Assembly (NCBI GenBank): GCA_014529385.2
Contig: CM043944.1
Span: 171,123,240-171,187,239 of the forward strand
From: Adiantum capillus-veneris
Lineage: Eukaryota; Streptophyta; Polypodiopsida; Polypodiales; Pteridaceae
Length of the DNA: 64,000 bases
Reading direction: 5' to 3'
Shown: one piece after another, positions 45,134-56,330 of the stretch
Layout of the letters: every line of letters starts with the position of its first letter
Numbering within the stretch: position 1 is the stretch's first letter
Made by a program: the position numbers and the translations under genes
Notes under the pieces: generated by a model
What the model saw: the letters and a program-made list of their open reading frames with translations, nothing else
What the model was told of the DNA's origin: nothing
Database searches by the model: none

Positions 45134-45256
45134 CACGTGGAGAGAGGGCAATAGAGAGGGGGGGGATTTGGGTTCGTGAATCACGGGGGGGGGGGGGGGG
45201 GGGGAGAGAGAGAGAGAGAGAGAGAGGGGTGGGGGGGTTCACATGGGGGGGGGGGG

Positions 45257-45287
<31 letters not shown>

Positions 45288-45397
45288 GTAGAGCGAATAG
45301 GAGAGGGCAATGCAATTTTTAAAAAATTAATTTTATTATGGATTTCAAAAATTATTAAATATTATAAACTCCTTCAAGAGATTTCTACTCGACTATC
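44774..45397. other. Non-coding stretch with large GA/poly-G block
   Basis: After about 230 bp of ordinary sequence there is a nearly continuous low-complexity block of GA and G runs at 45011-45289. The long ORFs reported across it in several frames are translations of the repeat. The last 100 bp before the transposase gene are AT-rich. Confidence 0.8.
45011..45289. repeat. (GA)n and poly-G low-complexity block
   Basis: The longest GA run is about 75 bp (45056-45130), followed by G21-type runs at about 45185-45204 and 45245-45257 and further GA runs. Confidence 0.95.
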
Positions 45398-46521
45398 ATG
45401 TCATGCACTATAATCTTCCCTTCTTTTGAAACGGCTTTTCCATTTACCAATGGGAAGATTATCTTTGGGGTTAAATATCTACAGGAGCATGTTTCACCAC
45501 AAGCTTTTTCTGCTTTGCATGCAATTGTCATGGTTGGGAGTGAAGAGATGACAGTGCCAATGGAGAGAACAAGCAATCACTTGGCAGAGGAGTTTTATGT
45601 TGTGGACGAATCTCTTTCTACAAAGTTCATGGTGCTAGTCGAAGATGACACAGTCTCAAATTCTAGTGGCATGGCTACTCCATTGGTGGATGTTTCCTAC
45701 ATAGACCTTACAAGTCCAAGACACGAACAACTCTTTGGAGAGCAAGCATTGCTAAACTCTATCAAGGTAAGGAGTACAAATAGTATTTTGTCATTTTTTA
45801 ATGCAATGATGAAACCCAACACTTTGACAAAGCTTCTTTTAAAAATAGTGGAAATCAAACAAGTGTCGAAAATACCAAAGGTGTACAATGGTAACATGGT
45901 GTTTGAGTTTCCACCGACCTTAGTAAAGGTTCATCCAATGGATGCTATAAAACATAACTATGATCCACACCATTGGACCAAACCGCAAACCTCAAATATC
46001 GCATTTCCTAGAGTGTGTCACAAAAGTCAGTGTGCAGGTGCTCTAAGATGTCTCAATGAAATTTGTCTCAAATTGGTTAATTTCTAAAAGTCAAACACAA
46101 CGCATTTCAATGGAAGCATGCTAAAATTACCTTGCATGGGCGAGTTTTGCGACAGACTTGGTGGCAAGGTTACTTGCCACTATTGCGATCAACCACCCAT
46201 TTCTTTGCATACATGTGATTGCTTCATATAGTGTGTCATGCCAAGGGATGAGTACATGAGCAAGTTAATGGTACATCAAGGAACTCACCAACATAACATG
46301 CAGGATGGGTCGTCAAAAGGGCTCATCAATAAAACCAAAGAAATGGTTGCACAAGTTCTTAGTGTGGATAGACATGTAGGTGCAAGAAAGGTACAAATGT
46401 GTGTGCCAAAGGAAATTGTGATGACAACTTTGATGCAAGAGGGGGGCTCTAGCCACGTACTTGGTGAGCAAGAATTTCTAAATGTTATTGAGGCAATGGG
46501 TCCCTTGGTGGAGGACAATTG
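45398..46521 (+). pseudogene. MULE-like transposase, N-terminal exon
   Basis: Open to a stop at 46087, then readable in the same frame to 46521 with one more stop near 46230. Features: NGNMVFEFPPTLVKVHPMDA, KHNYDPHHWTKPQTSNIAFP, and a Cys/His-rich stretch (MGEFCDRLGGKVTCHYCDQP, then HTCDCF) that looks like a zinc-binding DNA-binding domain of the kind that precedes MULE transposases. It ends at a GT donor at 46522. The start was taken at the ATG at 45398; the frame has no earlier candidate close by. Confidence 0.55.
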
Positions 46522-46589
46522 GTAAGGATACTTTCATGTTTCTCTTGTTTGGACATAATATTTCAAAGTAATTTAACTCTAAAGTACAG
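46522..46589 (+). other. Probable intron of the MULE-like gene (68 bp)
   Basis: GTAAGG at the 5' end and AAAGTACAG at the 3' end. Splicing joins DNW to FQRSVVAATRN in frame, whereas reading through meets a TAA at once. AT-rich, as expected for a plant intron. Confidence 0.65.
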
Positions 46590-47667
46590 GTTTCAAAGAT
46601 CCGTAGTAGCTGCAACTAGGAATGGGCCAACAAAGAAGAGCTTTGGTATAGACTCCTTGCTACGGCTAAAAAGAGATTACACATATGATTTTTTCCACAA
46701 AAACAGGTTTTTTGGGCAAGGAGCGGAAGGGGAGCATTGCTTTGTGTTCAAGATGTCTATAGTTGGTCCTGCATCTGTATTGAATTTGGTTTATTGAATT
46801 TGGTTAATTGAATGTGACAAAGTGGACCTAGAGATCTTCGGCACGCTTGGGTGCAGTTTGATCACACTCATCGAGTGGCGGATTGGGTGGCCATGTCATG
46901 CCACGTTTATGATCCAAGGTTTGTTGTCTTAGGAACATATTTCAAAAGTTTGGCATATCTTAAGAAAAAACAAGCAACGTGTTTACTAATGTGCTTGTCT
47001 TATGTTGCAGCATGCAGGATCTCCTCACTATTGCAACTTGTGAGATGAAAGAGGAAGACATGGAAGCACAAATTCTTTTTTGGGAGTGCATAAATAAATT
47101 TATGGAGGTTCATGGATGTGAGAGAGCGGATTTCCATGGATTCATGGCAGACAAAGCTCAAGCCAAGCTCAAGCCAACTGGAATGCAGTTCACACAGTGT
47201 TCAATGGTGGCAAAGATAATGTTCTACAACATCGAGAGAGATCTTGCCTTTTTAATTGGAAACAAAGCATGGTGGCACATGCCACAAAGTACATTGTCTC
47301 TTCATCTCAAAAAACTCACAAAGACATGTGCAAAAAGTGGTGTCTAGCCCCCTCTAAAGAGGCAGCTACAGTGGAGTCTTGTCTACTTCGACAATGGTGG
47401 CGAAATGGAAATTGCATGGATAAAAACATCCCTGCAAAGGACTCTTGGTTGAGTTGGTGGGAGGTGTGTATTGTACATTGGGGGAGCATCATGTCAGCAA
47501 TAGAGAGAAGTGCTTATGGGGCAAACACTCCAAGAACCAACTTGGCCGAGAGCAAGCATGGTAGCTGGCTTGCGGGCAAAGGGTTCAAAAGAAAAACCTC
47601 ATTGTATGACACATGCACTTCAGATAAGACATATGCAATACGACAAATCACGAAGGTAGTTTCTTAC
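46590..47667 (+). pseudogene. MULE-like transposase, catalytic region
   Basis: Segments in order: FQRSVVAATRNGPTKKSFGI; AWVQFDHTHRVADWVAMSCH; a second probable intron (about 46953-47009, ending TTATGTTGCAG); LLTIATCEMKEEDMEAQILF; and GFMADKAQA followed in a shifted frame by ANWNAVHTVFNGG and RERSCLFNWKQSMVAHATKY. The last part matches the MULE D...W-N-A-V and C-x-x-(H)W pattern; the usual His is Asn here. The frame shift is explained by a tandem 11-bp duplication (AAGCTCAAGCC) at about 47163-47183. The region then continues to the Copia insertion point. Confidence 0.55.
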
Positions 47668-47896
47668 TGTTACCATATACATATGGTAGTGATGTGTGTG
47701 AACACACTTAGGATCGTCAGCGCATTTTTTCCCTCTCTAGCAGGTCTTTTCCCCCGTGCATTGTATATACGCCCATTCACTCTAGGGCTATCTATCTTTC
47801 CATTGCACACTAAGTAATACACTCTCTATTGTGTGCCTTGAGCTTCCTTTGTCGTCTCCAAGCTATGTGCATTTCTTTGCAACCTTAATTCCAACA
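47668..47896 (+). mobile_element. Copia-4 5' LTR (229 bp)
   Basis: TGTTACCATATAC...CCAACA; inverted ends TGTT/AACA. ATTGTATATACG at about 47758-47769 is a TATA-like site. It matches 52556-52784 over its full length. Confidence 0.95.
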
Positions 47897-47898
47897 AT

Positions 47899-47910
47899 TG
47901 GTATCAGAGC
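47899..47910 (+). other. Primer-binding site, initiator Met tRNA
   Basis: TGGTATCAGAGC, two bases after the LTR, complementary to the 3' end of plant initiator tRNA-Met and the usual PBS of plant Copia elements. Confidence 0.92.
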
Positions 47911-48259
47911 AGGTTGTGTCCCCCCTTGGCTTAGTCGCCACTAGCTCCAGCACACGCCTGCTCACTTTCTCCAATTTTAGTGAGCTTTGACGAGCGTTCG
48001 CAAGTCGACAAAATTTTTGAGAGTGCTTGTAGAGCTTAGTCTGCCCAGATTTCTTATTCGGGCTCATTTCAACCTCTGTTTCCACTACATGCAGTACTGC
48101 ACAGGCTATTTTGTCATTTTGTGCAAAAATTTTGTCAGTGCCATTTTTTTGCAAAACAGGTCCCTTACAGTCTTCTATGGTTTGTGTTAAATAGCACGTG
48201 TTGTTCCCGCTTCGTTTATCCTCTTTTTGAATAGTTTTCACATCATGTACAGCATTTAC

Positions 48260-49275
48260 CATGGCTAACAACAACAAAGATGTGTTCAAGATTTCTTGTT
48301 ATTGAGGATAGATTGGATGGGGACAATTACCCCATGTGGGTTTACATGATACAACATGTTCTTGTGACAAAGGATGTCTAGAATATTGTGCAGGGCATTG
48401 ATGTGCATCCTGGTTCTGAGGATGTAGGCGATGTTGAGGATGTTGGAGGTCTTGCTGCAAGGATTGTTGCTGTTAGAGTTGTTTTGCCTACGACAGAACA
48501 AGCTCCTTGGGATGTAAAGGATGCGCAGGCTCATGTGTTGATTGCATTGTCTGTGAAGAGCACCGTTACTCCTCACAGTTGTTCAGTAAAATTTGCAAAA
48601 CAGGCTTGGGATATTCTAGTTGGTCTTTATGCAAGCCGCAATGAGGCTAAAACTGCATTGTTGCGTAAAGAGATGGAATCAAAGATTATGCATGAGAAAG
48701 ATGAAAAGGGCACTTTCCTTGCTGGTGTCAAGGATGTTAATGATCAACTAATATCTGCAAAAGAAGTCATTTCTAACAGTTCACTTGTGCAGACTGTTCT
48801 TGATGCTTTGCCAGATTCTTACCAGACTTTTGCTAGTACTTGGAGACTTATGACCCAAGGAAATCCTGGAGTTGTCAAGTTTGATGCATTATGCACATTG
48901 TTGTTACAAGAGTCACTTTCTAGAAAAAATAGGACTAGGAAGCGTGCAATTGAACAGGCTTTTATTGCAGCTCAAAGAAAAGGTGGGAACAGCAATGTAA
49001 CCACTTCTTATGGTTCTGCTGCGAGTGAAAAATCTTATGCTCCTAAGGCTTCTACTCGCAGCACTTTGTCTGGCAAATCTGGTGATAAGGGCAAAAAGAA
49101 GATTCATTGCCATTATTGTAAAGCTAATGATTACTTGATCAAGCACTATCCAAAATTTAAGGCAAAAGAGGCTAAGAAGAAAGAGGTTGGACCCACTACA
49201 GGGTCCAATACAAGTGCAGCGATTGTAGAGTCTCCTGTCAAAGGAGATTGTGATGCTGATGTTGATGCAGAATAG
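48260..49275 (+). pseudogene. Copia-4 gag
   Basis: ATG at 48260 (MANNNKDVFKIS), then a frameshift near 48295 into a long open frame from 48388. The conserved block DRLDGDNYPMWVYMIQHVL lies in the shifted part. SVKFAKQAWDILVGLYASRN, RKEMESKIMHEKDEKGTFLA and LVQTVLDALPDSYQTFASTW are typical UBN2-type Copia gag. The zinc knuckle is degenerate (CHYCKANDYLIKHYPK keeps two Cys but lacks the His at its usual place and the last Cys). The frame ends at a TAG at 49273-49275. Confidence 0.88.
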
Positions 49276-50330
49276 GCATTTAGTGCAGAGTGCACTTATG
49301 ATCATATTGTCCATGATGCATGTATGTCAGCCGCTGCAAATTCACATGTGTGGTATTTTGACAGTGGTGCTACAAAGCACATTACCTCACATCGTGATTT
49401 ATTTACCTCTATAGAGTTTGTCTCTCATGGAAATACAGTGACTTGTGTCAACAATGCCTCTTATCCTGTTCAAGGAGTTGGAAAGATTGTGCTTACTGCT
49501 GCAAATGGCAGTTCTTTCACACTTATTGATGCACTTTATGTACCTGGGATCAAGAAGAATCTTTTGTCTATATCTACACTTGCTAGACTTGGACTTGTAG
49601 TCAAATTTGCGGATGACAAATGTACAATTCATGATCTCATTTTGGTGATGAAATTGTTGCATCTAGCCTTTTGTGTCGTGGGCTGTATAAGCTCATTTTG
49701 TATGATAAATGTGGACAAAATTCTGTAAATGCAATTGCAGATTCAAGGGCTGTTTCAGATGCAAAACTGTGGCATGCATGTTTTGGGCATCTGAATTTTA
49801 CCAGTTTGCTGCGTTTGCAGAAATCAGATATGGTTGCTTCTTTCCCACCTCTTGAAGCACCTGTCAAACATGTTTGTGAAGACTGTATTTTGGATAAAAT
49901 GCAACGTGCTAAGTTTCCAAAGGATGGGTCAATTCGTGCTACATGCAGATTCCAACTTGTGCATAGTGATGTGTGTGTGCCTATGCAAACTCCGTCCTTC
50001 GGAAATTACTTGTACTTCATGACTTTCATCGATGACTACTCCAGGCATGCATGGGTATATCCATTGAAAGCTAAGTCCAAAGTGTTCAAATTCTTCAAGC
50101 AATTTATTGCTATGACTGAAAATGTCTCAAAATGCACTTTGGGCACCCTCCATTCTGATCAAAGGGGAGAGTATATGTCTCATGAATTTAATGCATTTCT
50201 CGCTAGTCGTGGGATAAAACACCAATGTATAGTTCCATATACGCCTCAGCAAAATGGTGTTTCTGAGAGGAAAAATAGGTTTCTTACGGAAATGGCAAGA
50301 TGTACTCATGTGTGCCACTTATGTACTCAA
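49276..50330 (+). pseudogene. Copia-4 protease and integrase core
   Basis: The protease is marked by HVWYFDSGATKHITSHRDLF (D-S-G) and VPGIKKNLLSISTLARLGLV. After a frameshift near 49650, AKLWHACFGHLNFTSLLRLQ and VCEDCILDKMQRAKFP form the GAG-pre-integrase HHCC region. The core has FIDDYSRHAWVYPLKAKSKV, TLHSDQRGEYMSHEFNAFLA (D) and VPYTPQQNGVSERKNRFLTE (E). A frameshift at about 50290-50330 breaks the end of the core. Confidence 0.9.
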
Positions 50331-51777
50331 CAGGTGTCCTACAAAAGAATTGCAGTCTATCACTCCATATGAAGTATGGCATGATAGAAAGCCATCTATT
50401 GAGCATATGCATGTTTTTGGCTGTTTGGTTTATGGTTTAGTGCCACAAGCGCAACACAAAAAATTGGATGATAAGACTGTCAAATGTATTTTTGTTGGTT
50501 ATAGTGCTGAAAGCAAAGGTTATAGGTTGTACCATCTGCAAACAAAGCGTATTTTGGTCTCACGTGATGTTGTGTTTGTGGAAGATTTTGTTCAGCCTTT
50601 GATATCATGTACTAGAGATAGTAATGTAAGCTCACAGGACATTTATAAAACTTTGTTGCCTCTTTTCAGTGGTGGAAGTACGAATGTAAATGCCAATGAG
50701 GCAACTGTACAACCTATGGGGGTTTCTGAAAATGTTATAGATCAGCCTATTACTGATGCACATGTACATGATGTACTTGATGGGGACAGGGCTGAAAATG
50801 AGCAGGCTAGAGGTATGCCAAAATGGCTGGTGCACACTTTGCGTGACAGTAAATTGGATGCACCTTTGCCTAGTCGTACTCATTCAGGTTCTTGCCATGC
50901 CTCTTATGCATCATATTGTTATGCTTTGGTTGTGTCTAGCTTACATGAAGTTGAGGAACCTCTGTCTTTTGATGAAGCACATAACTCAAAAAATTGGATG
51001 GCTGCCATGCAATCAAAATATGATGCACTTATAGAAAATGACACATGGACTTTATGTCATTCGCCTCCTGGCAAAAAGGCCATTGGTACAAAGTGGGTTT
51101 ACAAGTTGAAACGCAAGCCAGATGGTGACGTTGATCGTCATAAGGCTCGACTTGTTGCAAAAGGCTATGCACAACAAAAAGGCATAGATTATGAAGAAAC
51201 TTTTGCTCCCATTTGTTGTATGACTACTGTTCGTTTTTTATGTGCATTGGCAGCTCATTTTGGTTGGGATGTACATCAGTCAGACATTGTTACTGCTTTC
51301 TTGAATAGTGACATGTTTGAGGAAGTTTATGTAACGCAACCTCGTGGTTTTGTCAAGAAAGGACAAGAGGACAAGGTGTGCAGATGTAAGAAGGCTTTGT
51401 ATGGTTTGAAGCAATCTCCTCGCGCTTGGTATGAGAAAGCTGACACTCATTTGGTCAAACGAGGCTTTCATAACAGTCCAACAAAAAGCACATTTTATGT
51501 CAAACGTGAGGGTGATGTACTTCTCATTGTTGTTCTTTATGTGGATGATTTGCTGATCACTGGTCCCAATGAGTCACATATTGTTGAATTTAAGGCTGAT
51601 TTGAATGCTACTTTCATGATGAAAGATTTGGGGTTGTTGCATCATTACTTGGGCATACAGTTTAAGCACTTTCATGGTGGTATTGCCTTGTGTCAGAAAA
51701 GTTACATAGAGACATTGTTATGTGATTTTGGACTTAAGGATTGCAAACCTATTGCCACTCCCCTGGAAACAAGTTAA
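50254..51777 (+). pseudogene. Copia-4 integrase end and reverse transcriptase
   Basis: An open frame of 507 codons. It begins with the integrase C-terminal part (MCATYVLNRCPTKELQSITP, HVFGCLVYGLVPQAQHKKLD), then the linker, then RT: NWMAAMQSKYDALIENDTWT, KWVYKLKRKPDGDVDRHKAR, DVHQSDIVTAFLNSDMFEEV (motif A), YGLKQSPRAWYEK (motif B) and VLYVDDLLITGPNESHIVEF (catalytic YVDD). The enzyme residues look intact over this segment. It stops at 51777, where an indel shifts the frame into RNase H. Confidence 0.93.
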
Positions 51778-52479
51778 ATGTTGAGTCTTCGTGATGTTGG
51801 TGATCTTGTATGTCACTCTTTACCAAACTGCTCATTTATGTATGCAACACGAGGCCGGATATTCAATTTGCAGTCTCACAAGTCAACAGCTTTATGCATA
51901 GCCTAGGGTCTAAGCATTGGCAGGCTCTCAAGAGGATTTTCTGCTACTTGAGCGGCACATTACATCTTGGCTTGTTTTATCCCAAGGGGGAATCATTGCC
52001 GCCAAACTTACATGCTTTTTCGATCTCAGATTGGGCTGGTTGTTTTGACACGGGAGTGTCCACAAGTGGTTTTTGTTTCATGCTTGGCAATTCATGTATA
52101 TCATGGTTGAGCAAGAAGCAACCTACTATGGCCACTTCTAGTTGTGAGGCTGAGTACAAGGCAGTCTTCACAGCTACGGTTGAGTGTGTATGGCTCAGAC
52201 TCTTATGGCTGATTTGGGTGTTGGACAGGACACTACCAACACTATCTACACTGACAGTCAGTTGCATTGGCAGTTGCAAGGAACCCGGTTTTTCATGCTC
52301 ACACAAAGCACATTGAGGTGCATTACCACTATGTTAGGGAGAGGCTCTCAATAGGAGAGATCAACTTGGCTTATGTGCCAACACAGGACAACCTTGCAGA
52401 TCATTTCACAAAGGCATTGTCTCATGAGAAGTTCAAAGCTTTACGCAAAGCTTTGGGCTTACTCCCCTTTGTGGACTGA
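51778..52479 (+). pseudogene. Copia-4 RNase H
   Basis: Segments MSLFTKLLIYVCNTRPDIQF, HWQALKRIFCYLSGTLHLGL, SDWAGCFDTGVSTSGFCFML (first Asp), ATSSCEAEYKAVFTATVECV (Glu) and, after a frameshift near 52265, HTKHIEVHYHYVRERLSIGE to HEKFKALRKALGLLPFVD and a TGA at 52477. Two small frameshifts; otherwise a normal Copia RNase H. Confidence 0.9.
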
Positions 52480-52541
52480 TCATGTCCTCAGGGCATGGAA
52501 TTTTCCTTTACTCATGTGCCAGCTCTCGTTCACCGCATCAC

Positions 52542-52555
52542 TCCAGGGGGGGATT
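52542..52555 (+). other. Copia-4 polypurine tract
   Basis: CCAGGGGGGGATT immediately before the 3' LTR start TGTTACC. Confidence 0.85.
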
Positions 52556-52784
52556 TGTTACCATATACATGTGATAGTGATGTGTGTGAACACACTTAGG
52601 ACCACCGGGGCATTTTTTCCCTCTTTAGGAGGTTTTTTCCCCCGTGCATTGTATATACGCTCATTCATTCTAGGGCTATCTATCTTTCCATTGCACACTA
52701 AGTCATACACTCTTTGTTGTGTTTCTTGAGCTTCCTTTGTCTTCTCCAAGCTGTGTGTGTTTCCCTGCAACCCTAATTCCAACA
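52556..52784 (+). mobile_element. Copia-4 3' LTR (229 bp)
   Basis: Same length and ends as the 5' LTR with scattered substitutions. It is followed at once by CTTAC, the second copy of the target duplication. Confidence 0.95.
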
Positions 52785-53916
52785 CTTACTCTCAAGGTAA
52801 ACATGTTGCAAAGGGTAATTCACTAGAGAGGCTCAAGGAAAGAGTTTCCTCTTGTCCAGCACAAGTGATAAGAGTAGTAAATGAAGCTACACTTGGAACA
52901 CCCATGTATAAGGCTCGTACCCCGCTTGAAGGAGACAAAGAAACCGTTCGGCAAAAGCGAGGGCCATAGATTGTGATTGATGTTGAGGATGAATCAACAC
53001 ATAGACCAGAGTACAATGCAAAAACACAAGACCGCACAACACACGGAAGGCCAAGGAAGATCATTTTCACGGAGAAGATTCAGGGGTAGTAGATGGGAGT
53101 GTGATTTCCAAAGAGAAGACAAAGTTTTGTGTTTTGGAACGAAAGGTCAATGAAGCTATCTGGGCAATCAAAAGAATCCCTATCGGTAGTCGTGTGACAT
53201 GCAGTGGCACCCCCAACGATGGAAAAAGATGTGGATAAAATATTGTGGCATGTAGTAAAGAGACTCCTGCACCATCCTTTGAGGGGTATATAAAACATCC
53301 AAATGGGCTACGCAGACAATGGTTTTGTTTTTGTCCCAGACATGTTATTCATTACTATGTGGTCAATTATAATATAGAACCAAGGCCAACTCCTCCTCCA
53401 CCAACTTGGTTGGTCGTTCTAGGAACAAATCTCATAGATGAAGAAGTTGAGGTACTACTTGAAGGAGGATTTCAAGTGGAGACAGTTGGAAGAGATCGAG
53501 AGAGTGCAACAACCATGCGAACTCCTCCTAGGGGTGGAGGTGATTCCTCTTCTGCTTCAACAAAAGCAAGTAGCATTGGTTCAATACTAAGAAATGGCAT
53601 AAGAGTCAAATTTTGGACTTCCATTTCAGAGGAGGCAGCTAAGAAAGTTGGTTTCACTCTTTGTTTAAAGGCTAAGGTAATTGAAGAGAAATGCATTGTA
53701 GACAAAGCACATGAAGTCTTCAAGGTTGAACATCACGCAGTAGATGGACATGTGGGGGTGTATGAGGTGCACATCAAGGATGAGCCCTATTGCACATGCT
53801 TGGATTTCACCGATAGGGAGGCCAAGAAAAAATCTTATTTGGCTTGCAAGCACTTGTACTTCATTTTCTTGAGAGTTCTTGGACTGAGCCAAAATGAAAA
53901 CATGTTCATACTTTAA
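52785..53916 (+). pseudogene. MULE-like transposase, C-terminal region with SWIM zinc finger
   Basis: Continues the frame of the upstream part (SQGKHVAKGNSLERLKERVS). A stop at 52967 precedes an Asp/Glu/Arg-rich stretch; the segment from 53245 is open to 53916. The C-terminal VYEVHIKDEPYCTCLDFTDR and then YLACKHLYFIFLRVLGL gives C-x-C...C-x-H, a SWIM zinc finger, a hallmark of MULE transposases that helps bind DNA or protein. The Cys and His ligands are all present. Stops near 52967 and 53090 mean the gene is dead even without the insertion. Confidence 0.6.
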
Positions 53917-54172
53917 CCTGTGCTAAGCAAAGTACATCTCTACAATGCTCTTAGACATGAACACACATATCCAAACTTAGAGTGAAGCCCAAGATTGTAC
54001 AATTTTGTGATACATTTTTCGCCATGTGTTGTAGCTGGCAAAGTTGATATAGATTGGGTAGGAATTGAACCTTTGGCAAAGATGTTTTGGATTATCTTGG
54101 GTTATACACTTTTAAACTCTCTTTTTGTTAGCACTAATCTTGATGTAAATTGATTTAGGTGTATACTTCTTC
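53917..54172. other. 3' flank of the MULE-like gene
   Basis: Ordinary AT-rich sequence with no protein-like frame, consistent with a 3' untranslated region or the transposon end. Confidence 0.4.
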
Positions 54173-54262
<90 letters not shown>

Positions 54263-54376
54263 CAATGGGTGGGTAAGGGAGAAGAGAGAGAAGGAGAGAG
54301 AGAGAGAGAGAGGGTCAAGGGAGAGAGAAAAGGAGGACGATGTGGGATCGAGGTGTGCTTACCAAGGAAAAAAATC

Positions 54377-54431
<55 letters not shown>

Positions 54432-54545
54432 CCAACAGAGGGTCAAGGGATAGAAAAAAAGAGCAAAGGTGATGTGACAACTATGTGGGACCGAGGTGTG
54501 TTTACCAAGGAAAAAAATCTAAGAGAGAGAGAGAGAGAGAGAGAG
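54173..54545. repeat. (TG)n/(GA)n microsatellites and a 143-bp-spaced local duplication
   Basis: TG run 54173-54230, GA runs 54231-54260, 54378-54430 and 54523-54545. A block ending ACCAAGGAAAAAAATCTAAG is present twice (54361 and 54504), each time followed by an AG run, so the local unit has been duplicated. The last GA run marks the left border of the long direct repeat. Confidence 0.9.
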
Positions 54546-55317
54546 TTTTAACTATTAACAGTATACATAACACATGAGATATTCTACAAAGACCATGGCC
54601 TACAGATACAGTACAAAGTCATGTATTACTTTCGACAGTTTATCCAAAGCAAATACATCATAGTAACAAGCCATTTAAAGGGTAGGAAGGTCCTGTTATA
54701 GTCCAATAGTTACAGGTACACCACTTCTTCTTCTAAATCAATAGCCAGGGAAAGGACACCCTTACCTGCATCCACAGTAAGAAAACAAACCATTCGTTAG
54801 CTTCCAAACAGCATTGTAGGTAACTGGGGTGACCTACTTGTCATCCATGTCACCAAGGTATCAGAAAAAGAAAAATCATGCTGCTAGGGTTCAAAGTGAT
54901 TAGTAATATTTATTTCCAGAAAAACTTTCCAGTTTTAGTTCAAGTTCATTTCTGTTCTTCCGAAGTTTTAAATGAAGTTTTTATAGCCCAGAATATTGTT
55001 CACGTTGTACCAATTGTTTCTTATGTTACTGTGAAGTCAGGTTTTAGTATTTTTTAATCAAATTCAACAATCATTGGCATGGCTGTCTCTTCTACCAGTA
55101 TTTCCATCATCAAAAAAGTTCCAAAAAACCTAGTTTAGTGAGTTATAGCAATCTTTCAGTCACATCTTCTCTTCAAAAGCACCCACAGTAATGATTCGAG
55201 ACCATAATCAACAGAAAGAAGCACCTTTTACCATCAGCCATTCATTTAGGCAGTCGTTTAATCTGCCAGCATTTCCAGTTGAAAAAGCCAGTCAACTTTA
55301 TCCAATATACCACTGCT

Positions 55318-56330
55318 AGATAGTGTTAAGAGTCGGGAAAAAAACCCGTCGGCACAAAAACCAGTCAAGACCAGCAAGGGATAACTTACCTTTACATGTA
55401 TCCATCATTGGCATGGATCTTCATAAATTCGAACATAATATGATAACCTAGATCAACAAGGCTAGCTAACCCTTCCATATATCAGTCATCGGCAAGGGTC
55501 CTCACAGAATCTAACATGATCCGATACCATAATCAGTAGAAAGAAGAAAATGATCTGAGACCATAATCCAAGATCATGATCAGCAGAGAGAAGAACATAA
55601 TCCGAGCCCATAATCGAACAAGATCCAGTCGGAAAAAGCCGGTCATCCTATCACTATACCACTACCAGATATTGACAAGATTCGAAAAAAAACCAATTGG
55701 CAAAAAAAACCTGTTAGGCCCAGCATAAGATAGCTTACCCATACATGTATCACTCAACTGCAAGGATCCTTACAAAATCAAATAGTTTATCTTAGTTCAA
55801 CCCCTGATTATACACAACAATAACCAGATACTGCTAAGAGTCAATGTATATCAAATCCAAAAAGTCGGGTAAAACCAGTCTGCAAAAAAAACCCATCGGC
55901 AGAAAAAAACCAGTCAAGCCTAACATCCGATAGCTTACTCATCGGCAAGGATCCTCACCCAGTCAAACATATAATCTTAGTCCAACCCCCGATTACACAC
56001 ACCTTTACCATATACTGCTAAGAGTTAAGGTATATCAAGCCCACCCCTCAAATTGAGGGAGAAGAGCAGTCTAGTAGCCCGAGATTTCCATATAGTGCCA
56101 AGAGTCAAGGTATATCATTTCTAAACAGTCTGTCAGCAGTGAATGTATAGCAAATCAGTCGGTCAAAAAGTACCCAGTTTAGTCCATCATAGGATATCCC
56201 TTCCTCTCATACATCAACCCATCGGCAAGGATTATCATATAGTCAAACAATCCACCTTAGCCCAACCATTGATTTGGCATCTCACTATCAACTAGAGTCA
56301 AGGTAAGTCAAGCCCAACTCCCTTTCCTCA
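55318..56330. repeat. Degenerate sub-repeats inside the long repeat
   Basis: Related phrases recur, including ACTGCTAAGAGTCAA-GTATATCAA (about 55318, 55664, 55825, 56003, 56095), AAAAAACCCATCGGCA-type A-rich blocks and CATCGGCAAGGATCCTCA (about 55490, 55760, 55937, 56219). Spacing varies between about 90 and 350 bp. The same set occurs at +6628 in the right copy. Confidence 0.6.

Larger units (their letters stand above)
47668..52784 (+). mobile_element. Structurally complete Ty1/Copia element, family A (Copia-4), 5117 bp
   Basis: Two 229-bp LTRs, PBS, gag-pol in Copia order (gag, protease, integrase, RT, RNase H), PPT, and a perfect 5-bp target duplication CTTAC at 47663-47667 and 52785-52789. 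It interrupts the MULE-like gene in the sense orientation. LTRs differ at a modest number of positions by eye, so it is young relative to its neighbours, but the ORF has stops and frameshifts and is probably not autonomous. Confidence 0.95.
45398..53916 (+). mobile_element. Mutator-like transposon gene interrupted by a Copia element
   Basis: A spliced transposase-type gene runs from 45398 to 47667 and resumes at 52785 to 53916; the gap is exactly the Copia A element 47668-52784. Removing it and one CTTAC restores the frame across the junction. The protein has MULE-type features and a SWIM zinc finger. Terminal inverted repeats were not identified by eye, so outer limits are those of the coding sequence only. 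Confidence 0.6.

Noticed and set aside
45004-45291. Long ORFs across the GA/G block
   Set aside because: They are translated dinucleotide and homopolymer repeats on both strands.
54112-54551. ORFs of 68 and 130 codons over TG/GA runs
   Set aside because: Composition is only the repeat translation; no protein-like segment.
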